Shown here piece after piece: positions 1 to 9,156 of a stretch of DNA of 64,000 nt. The notes under the pieces were generated by a model that saw only the letters and a program-made list of their open reading frames with translations, ran no database searches and was not told where the DNA came from. Source of the stretch: Shimazuella kribbensis DSM 45090 (GTDB lineage: Bacteria; Bacillota; Bacilli; Thermoactinomycetales; Thermoactinomycetaceae); contig NZ_ATZF01000002.1 of NCBI RefSeq assembly GCF_000428065.1, positions 124,001 to 188,000 of the forward strand, read 5' to 3'. Position numbers and translations under genes: made by a program. Every line of letters starts with the position of its first letter. The stretch's first letter is position 1.

Positions 1-169
1 ATTCTCCTCACTCGCAAAACCACTAGCTACTTGCTTGTATTTTACATGAAAACAAACAAAAATTTCTACCTTCTATATTTGTACCATCTTTTATAAAATT
101 CACCTAAAGGATGTATTTTGTAGATTTATCTAGTATTTTTTTCGAATTTTCTCCATTCTCCAAAACGAA

Positions 170-688
170 TTATTCCTTTTGTAATTGACCTAACATTTGA
201 AAGATCTGACCTCTATGGTGGGATTCATGTTCGATTAAATGATAAACAACCCACTCAGGTGTAACATTGTATTGATCAAGTATCCTCGGTTTACGCCACC
301 CTTCTAAATCGATAGAGCGAAAAGATGCGAGAAATACTTCACGAACTTTTTGAAGGCGATCCACATGTTCTTCTAAACTTTGACCTTGTATGTGGGTCAA
401 TGAACCATCTTTCGTACTTACCTCGAATGGAAATAAAGCGCTTATCTGCGAATCCCATTCTTTGCATAACACTTCCTCATACAACCAATCAGCCTCAATC
501 ATAGCAATATGGTAGAGCAAAGATCCGATGGATTGCCTGCCATCCTTATTTGTATCAAGGATTTTTTGATTGATTCCAGTTAATTTTAAAAGGAGTGTAC
601 GGCGTACATCCTCAAGAGCCCATAACCATCGACCCATTTCTACTGGATATCCTGTTAACGAAGATATCTTCAAAACTTTTTTGTTCAT
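170..688 (-). CDS. DinB-like four-helix-bundle protein
   Basis: The 172-residue product looks like a member of the DinB/YfiT-like putative metalloenzyme superfamily. His60 (LLYHIAMIEADWLY) and the C-terminal HESHHRGQ motif (about 154-161) are the usual metal-binding histidines. Such proteins form a four-helix bundle binding a divalent metal; some act as thiol-dependent transferases, many have no known substrate. The start is the ATG at 688, preceded by GAAGGAG at a normal distance; an in-frame upstream ATG at 733 has no ribosome binding site. It is monocistronic and divergent from the broken gene at 782. Family confident, function unknown. Confidence 0.8.
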   Translation of the reverse strand: MNKKVLKISSLTGYPVEMGRWLWALEDVRRTLLLKLTGINQKILDTNKDGRQSIGSLLYHIAMIEADWLYEEVLCKEWDSQISALFPFEVSTKDGSLTHIQGQSLEEHVDRLQKVREVFLASFRSIDLEGWRKPRILDQYNVTPEWVVYHLIEHESHHRGQIFQMLGQLQKE

Positions 689-781
689 AATAGAATATTC
701 TCCTTCATTAAAAGAGTTCGAGAGACTGTACACTTCTTTGTATAATAGAAAAGTAGAAAAAACAAATAAGCGAAAGGAGAA

Positions 782-1199
782 ATGAAAAATTAAATTTCAA
801 TACGAAATACATCATGAGGTAAAAACAGAGTATCATCCATCGCTTGATTTTATTTTTACTTATATTCAATCCATGGATGAAACTCAGCAAACATTTTGTA
901 TTTTAGAAGACCAAACAGGAAGTTATGTCCAATGTTTAGGTGATAACCAGTTGCAAATCGTAGAATATCGAAAAATTACAGAAAACAATTATTATCACTA
1001 TATTTTAGGTAAAATTCAACAAAGGAAGAAACAAAGCTGGCTGAACAATCTCATGAATAAATTCATGATAGAAAGCAAAAACCCAAAAGAAAATGAAGTT
1101 TTGGATACATCTAGTACCATAAAAATATTCCAATCCTTCTATGAAAGCCATTCTATTCCAGAAGAATTCACATTACGGGATATCAGCAAATATTTATAA
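782..1199 (+). pseudogene. Hypothetical gene with a one-base frameshift near its start
   Basis: A strong AAGGAG at about 775-780 leads to an ATG at 782, but that frame stops after three codons (ATG AAA AAT TAA). The frame open to 1199 differs by one base. Removing one A from the A5 run at 785-789 gives MKIKFQYEIHHEV and continues without a stop for about 138 residues. This is either a real frameshift in a homopolymer, a sequencing error, or initiation at a rare ATT codon at 789. The predicted product is soluble and charged, rich in Tyr, Gln and Lys, and I do not recognise it. An internal ATG at 873 has no ribosome binding site. Confidence 0.55.
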
Positions 1200-1267
1200 G
1201 AGTTTAAATGTAAAATATGTTCTTTCATCATCTTAAGATTAGAGAACTCGATATATTATTGAGGTGA

Positions 1268-1455
1268 ATGATGAAAACAAAGATCATCCATACCATCGCT
1301 ATCCTTGGTTGGGTTCCATCATTTTTATACACCTTATGTACGCTGATGCCGCTCAAGCAAGACAGGTAGTCGAAGAGATATTATATATTTTAACCAAAAG
1401 GAGATGTAAGTTTGTAACCGTTCAAGAGTTACAAAAACAGGGTACTTCAAAATGA
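1268..1455 (+). pseudogene. Remnant of a polysaccharide deacetylase gene
   Basis: The frame ending at 1455 encodes a segment like the C-terminus of NodB-type polysaccharide deacetylases: GSIIFIH resembles the family's GSIILLH strand, and KFVTVQELQ resembles the usual YxFVTVxEL end. The core catalytic regions are missing. A different frame starting at ATG 1268/1271, after a good GAGGTG site, gives a hydrophobic N-terminus (MKTKIIHTIAILGW) that stops after about 30 codons. The simplest reading is a gene that lost its middle and its frame, leaving both ends. The similarity is short, so the family call is tentative. Confidence 0.4.
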
Positions 1456-1483
1456 TTTTTTTCATCCTATTCTTTCACAATTC

Positions 1484-2266
1484 CTACAAAACCCCAGACA
1501 AACCTCCATCAATATTTATAGAAGTTCCTGTAACATAAGATGCCGCATCAGAAACTAGGAAGGTTATCACTTTTGCCGCTTCTGCTGTATCGCCAATCCG
1601 ACCAAGCGGAATATGATGCTCGGGTTTGGCAGAAAATTGTTCCCAGTTTAGTTCTGGTGCTTGTTTTTTCCAACGTTTTTCAATTTGATCACTCCGAATT
1701 AACCCAATACAAACCGTATTTACACGTATATTATCTGGTCCTAAGTCTTTACTCATGGCTTTGGTTAGCGCCATACCAGCTGCACGACTGACTGTGGTAG
1801 GCAAGGATGACGCTGTTGGTGTTTTTGCTATTACAGCAGTTACATGAACAATAGAGCCACCTTCTACTTGACGCATATAAGAAAGTGCATGTCGGGAGCA
1901 GTGAATGGCACCAAACAGTTTTAGATCTAAATCTTGTTGCCATAGATCTGTCTCTACTTGCTCAAATGCATGTGCAGCAGAAGTTCCGGCATTGTTAATT
2001 AAAATATCTAGTCTTCCAAAGTATTTCGCTGTTTGTTCGACAGCTTTTTGGCAATCCTCTTTTTTACTCATATCTGCTACTATATAAAACGCTTGTCCGC
2101 CTGTTGTTTTTTCAATATGTTTTACTGCAAACTCCAATTGTGCTTGATCTCTAGCGCAAATTGCTACTTTTGCTCCTTCTTGTGCCAGATGAATCGCTGT
2201 TTCTAGTCCAATCCCTCTACTACCACCTGTTACAAGTGCTACTTTTCCTGTTAACCCTAAATCCAT
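1484..2266 (-). CDS. Short-chain dehydrogenase/reductase family protein with atypical active site
   Basis: The 260-residue product has a clear SDR fold: cofactor loop TGGSRGIG at 13-20, NNAG at 91-94, and the C-terminal signature GTSINIDGG. The active site is unusual. Where classical SDRs carry Ser and Tyr-x3-Lys, this protein has T143-A144 and T157-T-V-S-R161, so both the catalytic Tyr and Lys are replaced. It may use a different mechanism, reduce an unusual substrate, or have lost catalysis. The second ATG (2266) is chosen because GGAGAG lies 6-8 bases upstream; the ATG at 2272 directly abuts that site. Monocistronic, with no pathway neighbours. Family confident, substrate unknown. Confidence 0.8.
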   Translation of the reverse strand: MDLGLTGKVALVTGGSRGIGLETAIHLAQEGAKVAICARDQAQLEFAVKHIEKTTGGQAFYIVADMSKKEDCQKAVEQTAKYFGRLDILINNAGTSAAHAFEQVETDLWQQDLDLKLFGAIHCSRHALSYMRQVEGGSIVHVTAVIAKTPTASSLPTTVSRAAGMALTKAMSKDLGPDNIRVNTVCIGLIRSDQIEKRWKKQAPELNWEQFSAKPEHHIPLGRIGDTAEAAKVITFLVSDAASYVTGTSINIDGGLSGVL

Positions 2267-2546
2267 GATCATCTCTCCATTTCCATAAAGTAAAAAAACG
2301 ATTACAGATCTCTCCTTCCATCATAGCAAAGAGGTGTGAAATTTATATATTTTTATCAAAATCAATTAGATTTTTTAAGATATCAATCCAAACTTACTAT
2401 GTCCACATGGTATCTTACATCATTATAATTGAATCTTTTCTTGGTAGAGCTGTAACTTCTACTGCGTTCGGCATCTCCATCATTCATCGAATGAACGAAA
2501 TATGTTTAAAGGGATTAGGTTAGAATAGTCAATGGTTCCACATAAA

Positions 2547-2576
2547 CAAAAAAAGCGGTCAATCGATCGCCTTTTT
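2547..2576 (-). terminator. Rho-independent terminator after proline dehydrogenase
   Basis: On the minus strand GCGATC/GACCGC (one mismatch) form a short stem around GATT, followed by seven T. It lies about 105 bases downstream of the proline dehydrogenase stop. The rest of 2267-2680 shows no convincing gene. Confidence 0.5.
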
Positions 2577-2680
2577 CATGTTTCTTCTAGTTTGACTCAT
2601 TCGATTTTGATATTAGTAACAATAAAAGAAAACAAAGACTTCTTTGTGTGCAAACCCTACTCGGAAGTCTTGTGTGTATT

Positions 2681-3595
2681 TTATTTGAAAAAGAATCCTT
2701 TGAAAGCAAACGCTATATTTTGTGGTCTTTCAGCTAATCGACGCATAAAGTACCCAAACCAATCCACCCCAAAAGGGATATATACTCGCATTTTATACCC
2801 TTCTTGCACTAAACGTTGTTGCAGTTCGGTACGAAAACCATATAACATTTGGAATTCAAATTGGTCTCGCGATATATGATTTTCTTTTGCAAACGCTTTT
2901 ACTTTATCGATGATATGATGGTCGTGGGTAGCAATCGCTGTATAACTACCACTTAACATATGATCCTTAATTATTTGCATATAATTATCATCAATTTTTG
3001 CTTTCTCTTGATAAGCTACTTCAGGGGATTCTTGGTATGCCCCTTTTACTAAGCGTAGAGAAATTCCTTGTAAATCATTTATATCCTGCTCTGCTCGATG
3101 CAGATATGCTTGTATAACGGTACCAACATTATCATAGGTTTTACGCAGTTCACTTAAAATATCAAGGGTAATCTGACAGTGTGCGTGATCCTCCATGTCA
3201 ATCCGAACAAAATTGTTATGTTTATTTGCTACTTCTAAAATCTGGCGCATATTATCCAAACAAAAATCTTTATCAATATCCAACCCAAGCTGTGTCATTT
3301 TAACAGAAAGATTGCTATTTAATCCTTTCTCCGCAATAGCTTCTAAAGTTTGAATATTATATTCAGTAGCCTCTATTGCCTCTGTACGACTTGATACAAA
3401 TTCCCCTAAATGATCCAGCGTACAGACCAAGCCTTTCTCGTTTAATTCCCTAACTTTTCTCATGGCACTTTCAATACTAGTACCAGCTACAACTTGACTG
3501 GCTCCAAATCGGAGCCCCCATTTTTTAGCAGCTTTATTAAGTAATTGATTTCGTGATACATGGAGAAAAACATTTTTCGAAACATCTGCTAGCAT
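2681..3595 (-). CDS. Proline dehydrogenase
   Basis: A 304-residue PRODH-family protein of the short monofunctional Gram-positive type. It oxidises L-proline to 1-pyrroline-5-carboxylate using FAD and passes electrons to the membrane quinone pool. Family marks are RLVKGAYQES in mid-protein, MLYGFR at about 250-255 and FMRRLAERPQN at about 283-293, whose two Arg bind the substrate carboxylate. The ATG at 3595 is chosen because GGGGGA lies 7 bases upstream; a TTG at 3610 is an alternative. The partner P5C dehydrogenase is not in this window. The gene directly follows ABC-transporter remnants on the same strand and may now depend on a promoter within them. Confidence 0.9.
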   Translation of the reverse strand: MLADVSKNVFLHVSRNQLLNKAAKKWGLRFGASQVVAGTSIESAMRKVRELNEKGLVCTLDHLGEFVSSRTEAIEATEYNIQTLEAIAEKGLNSNLSVKMTQLGLDIDKDFCLDNMRQILEVANKHNNFVRIDMEDHAHCQITLDILSELRKTYDNVGTVIQAYLHRAEQDINDLQGISLRLVKGAYQESPEVAYQEKAKIDDNYMQIIKDHMLSGSYTAIATHDHHIIDKVKAFAKENHISRDQFEFQMLYGFRTELQQRLVQEGYKMRVYIPFGVDWFGYFMRRLAERPQNIAFAFKGFFFK

Positions 3596-3611
3596 GGATG
3601 ATTCCCCCAAA

Positions 3612-3999
3612 TCACCTTAAAATTTTATGATCTTCCTTTTTCCACGTGATGGTTACTTCTTTCTCAGGATAAGCATCTTGTAACCTCTCATGAGAAGCAT
3701 GAATCGTAATCGGTTGCTTAAAGCTTTCTACTTGAACAATTTGTTTCGCACCTGCATACGTAATATCTCGTATCGTCGCTGGAGCTTGAAAAACATCCAC
3801 ATTTTCATAAATGGTCATATAAGGAAACAATGCATAGTTTTGAAATACTGTATTTACTGGTCGCAAAGTGGTTGTTTTTCCACATCCTCGGATCTAGAAT
3901 AGATAAAAACTCCCCTTGGTGAATGTCAAGTGAAACGTAATATACCGTAGGATGATCTCCATAAAGCTTCGTTATATCTTTTAGTTAAATGATAGAAGA
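3612..3999 (-). pseudogene. potA: Decayed polyamine-type ABC transporter ATPase gene
   Basis: Pieces of a PotA-like ATPase can be read in order but not in one frame. Near 3900-3990 the minus strand gives LKDITKLYGDHPTV and, after a shift, the Walker A piece GCGKTTTLR. This jumps straight to RPVNTVFQNYALFPYMT, the Q-loop region, showing an internal deletion. After YENV it jumps again to a C-terminal TOBE-like segment ending at 3612. The signature motif and Walker B are absent and there is an in-frame stop near the N-terminus. The gene is certainly non-functional as an ATPase. Polyamine specificity is inferred from PotA resemblance. Confidence 0.8.
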
Positions 4000-4021
4000 A
4001 GATATCGTCTATCTCCCCCCT

Positions 4022-4395
4022 TTATTGTCCGGTTTGTTTATTCCATTGTTCGTTCCAATTTTCCCGATTTTTATTAATGAGATTGTAATCAGAAAAATAC
4101 AGATCATCCAACTTTCCATCTTTGCCAAAAGGCATTCTAGATGCGATTTTTTCGGATAGCTTTACGTTTTTATTGACAGGGGCTAGATAGAGTTGATCAG
4201 CAATTCCTTGTTGTGCTTTTTCGCTGATCGCTTCATCTAGAAATTTTAACGCAAGTTCTTTATTAGCTGAACCTTTTACGATGTGCCAATAACTACCAGC
4301 ACCAATGGAACCTTCTTTTGGTATGACAAACTCCATGGGGACACCTTGATCCTTCAATGCCCATACCGGCCCACCATAATGTGCCGTCTCTCACT
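4022..4395 (-). pseudogene. C-terminal remnant of an ABC transporter solute-binding protein
   Basis: The minus-strand frame ending at 4022 reads as the last third of an extracellular solute-binding protein of the PotD/PotF-like family: ETAHYGGPVWALKDQG, then FVIPKEGS, then YWHIVKGSANKELALKFLDEA, a usual C-terminal block. The N-terminal signal peptide and first domain are missing; coding similarity starts near 4395. It lies upstream of the potA remnant in the same orientation and the permease genes are gone, so the two are leftovers of one deleted importer operon. Confidence 0.75.
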
Positions 4396-4982
4396 CTATT
4401 ACATCTTCTATTTAAATCTCATTTGAACTGATACTACAACAAATACCACTTCTTGATATATATCCTACGCTTTAAATAATTAAAATATATATTTTATATT
4501 AGTAATCTAGGTTATGAAGTGATTACATCATGAAGAGATATAGTATGTTTTATAAAAGTATCGAAGTCTAAGAAGGAAATATATCAAATGAAAAACAACA
4601 GTAAAAAATAAATTACAAATTTCATTTTATCCCTTTTTAGACCGCCCTCTATGTATTAGAGCAAATCAACTTCTGCTTAAAACAATATTCATTGTTCTCT
4701 CTAAAATGGTATATATGGGCTATTTATTTCTAATATTCAATATTCTTAATGAAAAATTTAATACTTCTTCAATCATCGAGAAATGTATATTACAATAAAA
4801 GGGAAGCTTTTGGGCAATTCAAAGCTTCTGGTATTAGGTATAATAAAATAGGAATACCAATGGAAAGAAACGTAATCACTTCAAGTTAAATTTCTTCCGC
4901 TTATAGGAAAGATTATTGGTTTACATTTGGTAAATTAATAAATTGGAGGAAAGATAATAGGAACAGTAGGAGGAGATACCAG
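4396..4982. other. Noncoding AT-rich region before odhA
   Basis: No gene is visible. The stretch must hold the odhA promoter. One inverted repeat, GAAGCTTT/AAAGCTTC (4803-4810 and 4821-4828, 10-base loop), has no T tail and could be an operator. AGGAGG sits just before the odhA ATG. Confidence 0.4.
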
Positions 4983-7811
4983 ATGCCGAAACTGAAAGAC
5001 AAAGAGAAATTACCATGGGACGATCTGTATGGTCCTAACTTAGCGTACATACTCGGTCAATTCGAGCAATACACCAAAGATCCTGAATCAGTGGATCCTG
5101 CATTAAAAGAGCTTTTTGAACAGTGGGGGTCTCCAACCGAACCATCACCTGATAGTCAAACAAATGTAGTTTCACCTACTGATTTACGAAAAGTGATATC
5201 TGCAGAAAAAATGGTACAATACATCCGAACATATGGTCATCAGTCTGCAAATCTAAATCCTTTGGCCAAAAAAGAGCCTTCTCTACCTGACTTTGCAAAA
5301 TATGGATTAAGGGAAGAGGATTTAAATCAAATTCCCGCAGATATTATTTGGACAGGTTCATCCCATACCATCAAAACAGCTTTAGATGTCATTCAGCATT
5401 TACAACGTGTGTATACTGAATCATTAGCATTTGAGTTCAGCCATGTACATCAGCAAGAAGAACGTGAGTGGCTTTATTCAAAAATAGAATCACGGTCTTT
5501 TTACCCTGATTTTTCGACCGAAAAACGAAAGAATTTATTAAACAGATTGATGGAAGTAGACGAATTTGAGAAGTTTCTTCAACGAACTTTTACTGGACAG
5601 AAGCGATTCTCCATTGAAGGGGTAGATCTATTAGTACCTATGGTGGATGAATTAATCAATCTAAGTAACCAAGAAGGTGTTCGTCATGTGATGATGGGTA
5701 TGGCACATCGAGGACGATTGAACGTCTTAGCTCATGTGCTTGGAAAACCATATGAGAAGATTTTCTCAGAATTTCATCATTCTACAAATAAAGAAGTGGT
5801 GCCTTCTGAAGGATCAATGGGCATTAACTATGGATGGACTGGAGATGTAAAATATCACTTAGGTGGAGATCGAGATATAGATGGTAGTAATACACTGCAC
5901 ACACATTTAACACTAGCAAATAATCCTAGCCATCTTGAATTTGTTAATCCTGTAGTAGAAGGTTTTACGCGTGCCGTTCAGGAAGATCGAAGCAAAGCAG
6001 GTTATCCCATACACGATACGACAAAAGGATTGGCTTTGCTTATTCATGGTGATGCTGCATTTCCTGGAGAAGGGGTAGTAACAGAGACATTAAACCTCAG
6101 CCAGTTAACAGGATATCGCACAGGTGGTACGATTCATATTATCGCGAACAATCAACTTGGATTTACAACCAATCATTATGATTCTCGTTCCACTGCTTAT
6201 TCTAGTGATCCAGCTAAAGGATTTGAAATACCTGTCATTCATGTAAATGCAGACGACCCAGAAGCATGTCTTGCAGCTATCCATTTAGCTTTTGAATACC
6301 GCACTCGTTTCCAAAAAGACTTTTTGATTGATCTAATTGGATATCGGAGATTTGGACATAACGAAATGGATGATCCCACTGTCACACAACCCTTAATGTA
6401 TGAAATCATCCAAAATCACCCAAGTATTTGTGAACAGTATGCTAAAAAACTGAGTTCAGAAAATCTGATTCCACAAGACATAATCGAAAAATCGGGAGAA
6501 AAAATCAAGGATAAACTTCAAGCAGCATATCAAAAAATGCAAACCGATCAAGATTTACTCTTAGACGAATTGATAAGTCCATCTGGATCAGGTGTAGAGC
6601 TCCCATCCATCCATACTGGAGTTCCAGTTGAATCTCTTCAAGCGATCAACCAATCATTATTAGAACGCCCAGAAACCTTTACTCCCTATCCCAAACTGGA
6701 GCGGATGTTATCCAGAAGGATCCATTTATTAAATGAGGAAGAAAAAGTAGATTGGGCTCTAGCAGAAACATTGGCATTTGCGACTATTTTAAACGATGCG
6801 ACTGCGATCCGTTTTACTGGACAAGATACAGAAAGAGGAACATTTGCGCACCGTCATCTCGTATTGCATGATAGCAAAACAGGAAAAACCTTTTGTCCTC
6901 TTCATGCGATTCCTCAAGCAAAGGCAGCATTTGCAATCCATAATAGTCCTTTATCAGAGGCTTCCGTACTCGGTTTTGAATACGGCTATAATTATTTTGC
7001 TGAGAAAACACTTGCTATCTGGGAAGCTCAGTATGGCGATTTTGCAAATGCCGGGCAAGTAATCATGGATCAATTTATTTCAGCTGGCAGAGCAAAATGG
7101 AGGCAAAAGTCTAGTTTGGTGTTATTGTTACCTCATGGATATGAAGGACAAGGTCCTGAACACTCCAGCGCTCGATTGGAACGTTACTTACAATTAGCAG
7201 CAGAAAATAATATGGTTGTTGCTAACATGACGAGTGCTGCTCAATATTTTCATATTTTGCGACGTCAAGCAGCTATTACTGGCCAAGAAGAAGCTCGTCC
7301 TTTAATCATAATGGCTCCAAAGAGTCTGATTCGAAGTAAACGAACAATTTCCCCTAGTTCTGAATTAGAGTCCGGTTCATTTCAGGTAATCAAAGAAGAA
7401 TCAGGATTAGGATCAAAAACGAATGAAGTCAAACGATTAGTGCTATGCAGTGGCAAAATAGCTATTGACTTATCAGCAGAAGTCGAAACAGTATCATCCG
7501 ATTCTCCTGAAAAACTGGATTGGTTACATATCTTAAGAGTAGAGCAGTTGTATCCATTTCCAAATGTAGAACTAACAGCCATCTTGCAGAGGTTCAAAAA
7601 TTTACAAGAAATAGTTTGGGTGCAAGAAGAGCCAAAGAACATGGGTGCATGGACATACATGGAGCCAAGAATCCGGGAATTGTTGCCTAGTACAACTACT
7701 CTTCGATATATTGGACGGCCAGATCGATCCAGCCCAGCCACAGGTAAAGCCAATGTACACGATAGAGAACAACTACAAATCATAAAAGAAGCACTGCGAC
7801 AAGAAAAATAA
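4983..7811 (+). CDS. odhA: 2-oxoglutarate dehydrogenase E1 component
   Basis: A 942-residue thiamine-diphosphate-dependent E1 that decarboxylates 2-oxoglutarate and transfers the succinyl group to the lipoyl domain of OdhB. Visible marks are the N-terminal segment GPNLAYILGQFEQY (E2-binding arm), HRGRLNVLAH near 241-250, the ThDP/Mg region GDAAFPGEG near 355 and NNQLGFTTN near 388, RRFGHNEMDDP near 454, and a C-terminal transketolase-like domain with PHGYEGQGPEHSSARLERYL. Length matches Bacillus OdhA. AGGAGG precedes the ATG. odhB follows after 24 bases with its own ribosome binding site, forming the usual two-gene operon; the E3 gene is not here. Confidence 0.97.
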   Translation: MPKLKDKEKLPWDDLYGPNLAYILGQFEQYTKDPESVDPALKELFEQWGSPTEPSPDSQTNVVSPTDLRKVISAEKMVQYIRTYGHQSANLNPLAKKEPSLPDFAKYGLREEDLNQIPADIIWTGSSHTIKTALDVIQHLQRVYTESLAFEFSHVHQQEEREWLYSKIESRSFYPDFSTEKRKNLLNRLMEVDEFEKFLQRTFTGQKRFSIEGVDLLVPMVDELINLSNQEGVRHVMMGMAHRGRLNVLAHVLGKPYEKIFSEFHHSTNKEVVPSEGSMGINYGWTGDVKYHLGGDRDIDGSNTLHTHLTLANNPSHLEFVNPVVEGFTRAVQEDRSKAGYPIHDTTKGLALLIHGDAAFPGEGVVTETLNLSQLTGYRTGGTIHIIANNQLGFTTNHYDSRSTAYSSDPAKGFEIPVIHVNADDPEACLAAIHLAFEYRTRFQKDFLIDLIGYRRFGHNEMDDPTVTQPLMYEIIQNHPSICEQYAKKLSSENLIPQDIIEKSGEKIKDKLQAAYQKMQTDQDLLLDELISPSGSGVELPSIHTGVPVESLQAINQSLLERPETFTPYPKLERMLSRRIHLLNEEEKVDWALAETLAFATILNDATAIRFTGQDTERGTFAHRHLVLHDSKTGKTFCPLHAIPQAKAAFAIHNSPLSEASVLGFEYGYNYFAEKTLAIWEAQYGDFANAGQVIMDQFISAGRAKWRQKSSLVLLLPHGYEGQGPEHSSARLERYLQLAAENNMVVANMTSAAQYFHILRRQAAITGQEEARPLIIMAPKSLIRSKRTISPSSELESGSFQVIKEESGLGSKTNEVKRLVLCSGKIAIDLSAEVETVSSDSPEKLDWLHILRVEQLYPFPNVELTAILQRFKNLQEIVWVQEEPKNMGAWTYMEPRIRELLPSTTTLRYIGRPDRSSPATGKANVHDREQLQIIKEALRQEK

Positions 7812-7835
7812 AAATATAAACAGGAGGGGTAAATC

Positions 7836-9068
7836 GTGACCGAGGTAAAAGTACCAAACTTAGCAGAATCCATTACAGAAGGAACAATATCCAATTGGTT
7901 GGTCAAAGAAGGAGACCATGTCAAACAAGGTGATGTGCTGCTTGAACTCGAAACAGATAAAGTAAATATGGAAGTATCCGCAGAACAAGCTGGAGTAGTT
8001 AAAAAAATTATAAAACAATCAGGTGAAAATGTAGAAGTTGGTGAGGTAATCGCTCACCTTGATGAAAGTGCTAGTGAAGATGCTCCTTCTCCGGCACCAG
8101 AAAATCAAACCGTTTCTGCTCCAACAAATGAAGATACAACTTCGAACCAAGAAAAGCAAGATGGAAGCAAAAAGAGAAACATCAGTCCAGCTTCTCCAGC
8201 ATTGAGAAAACTAGCAAGAGAAAAAGGCGTTCATGTAGATGACATCCAATCAGGACGACTAACAAAGCAAGATGTGGAATCAAGTAGTAAACAAGAACAA
8301 AGACAAGAAACAAAACCTACCCCTACACCAGCAAAACAAGATGCGACAAATACTAGCGATCCAACGAAACCAGAAGAACGCAAGCGAATGACTCGTAGAC
8401 AACAGACTATAGCAAAGAACTTGGTACAAGCACAACATAATGCAGCCATGCTCACTACTTTTAACGAAGTAGATATGTCAAAGGTTATCGATATCCGCAA
8501 ACGTAGAAAGCAATCTTTCTTTGATAAACATGAAGTAAATCTTGGGTTCATGTCCTTTTTCAGCAAAGCAGTAGTAGGGGCCTTAAAAGCATTCCCAATA
8601 CTCAATTCAGAAATAGATGATCAAGAGATTGTTTATAAAAAATACTATGATATTGGAATTGCAGTGGCTAACGATGAAGGGCTTGTTGTACCAGTAGTGC
8701 GAAACGTAGATTCCCTGACTTTTGTAGAAATAGAACGTCAGATTGCCTCTTTAGCTCAAAAAGCTCGAACAAATAAATTAACCTTGAACGACTTAAAAGG
8801 TGGCACTTTTACCATTACTAATGGAGGGGTATTTGGTTCCCTATTCTCTACTCCTATCTTAAATGCTCCACAAGTGGGCATCTTAGGAATGCATACGATC
8901 CAAACACGACCTGTAACCGTTGATGGAGATAAACTCGAGCATCATCCCATGATGTACATTGCCCTCTCCTATGATCATCGCATCGTAGATGGTAGAGAAG
9001 CAGTTGGTTTCTTGGCAATGATTAAAAAGTTATTAGAAGAGCCAGAGCTATTATTGCTGGAAGGTTAA
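7836..9068 (+). CDS. odhB: Dihydrolipoyllysine succinyltransferase, E2 of 2-oxoglutarate dehydrogenase
   Basis: A 410-residue E2 subunit that carries the succinyl group on lipoyl-lysine and transfers it to CoA. Domains in order: lipoyl domain (1-75, lipoylated K42 in LETDKVNMEV), Pro/Ala/Thr-rich linker, peripheral subunit-binding domain (about 113-150, SPALRKLAREKGVHV), Gln/Lys-rich second linker, and the catalytic domain (about 185-410) with the active-site motif SYDHRIVDGREA near 378-389. Starts with GTG behind AGGAGGGG. Co-transcribed with odhA and ended by the hairpin at 9101. Confidence 0.97.
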   Translation: MTEVKVPNLAESITEGTISNWLVKEGDHVKQGDVLLELETDKVNMEVSAEQAGVVKKIIKQSGENVEVGEVIAHLDESASEDAPSPAPENQTVSAPTNEDTTSNQEKQDGSKKRNISPASPALRKLAREKGVHVDDIQSGRLTKQDVESSSKQEQRQETKPTPTPAKQDATNTSDPTKPEERKRMTRRQQTIAKNLVQAQHNAAMLTTFNEVDMSKVIDIRKRRKQSFFDKHEVNLGFMSFFSKAVVGALKAFPILNSEIDDQEIVYKKYYDIGIAVANDEGLVVPVVRNVDSLTFVEIERQIASLAQKARTNKLTLNDLKGGTFTITNGGVFGSLFSTPILNAPQVGILGMHTIQTRPVTVDGDKLEHHPMMYIALSYDHRIVDGREAVGFLAMIKKLLEEPELLLLEG

Positions 9069-9100
9069 TTTGCTCAATGGATGAGAACCATTATTAAAAT

Positions 9101-9143
9101 AAAACAGGTCTACGAATCCTATATGAATTCGTAGACCTGTTTG
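9101..9143. terminator. Bidirectional terminator between odhB and fumC
   Basis: Long near-perfect inverted repeat: AAACAGGTCTACGAAT and ATTCGTAGACCTGTTT around a short centre, with A runs on the left and T runs on the right. It lies between the convergent odhB and fumC and serves both. Confidence 0.9.
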
Positions 9144-9156
9144 CTTTTCCTGAATG

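Noticed and set aside
7382-7924. 180-codon minus-strand frame across odhA and odhB
   Set aside because: Shadow of two well-supported genes; Cys/Ser-rich product without a start signal.
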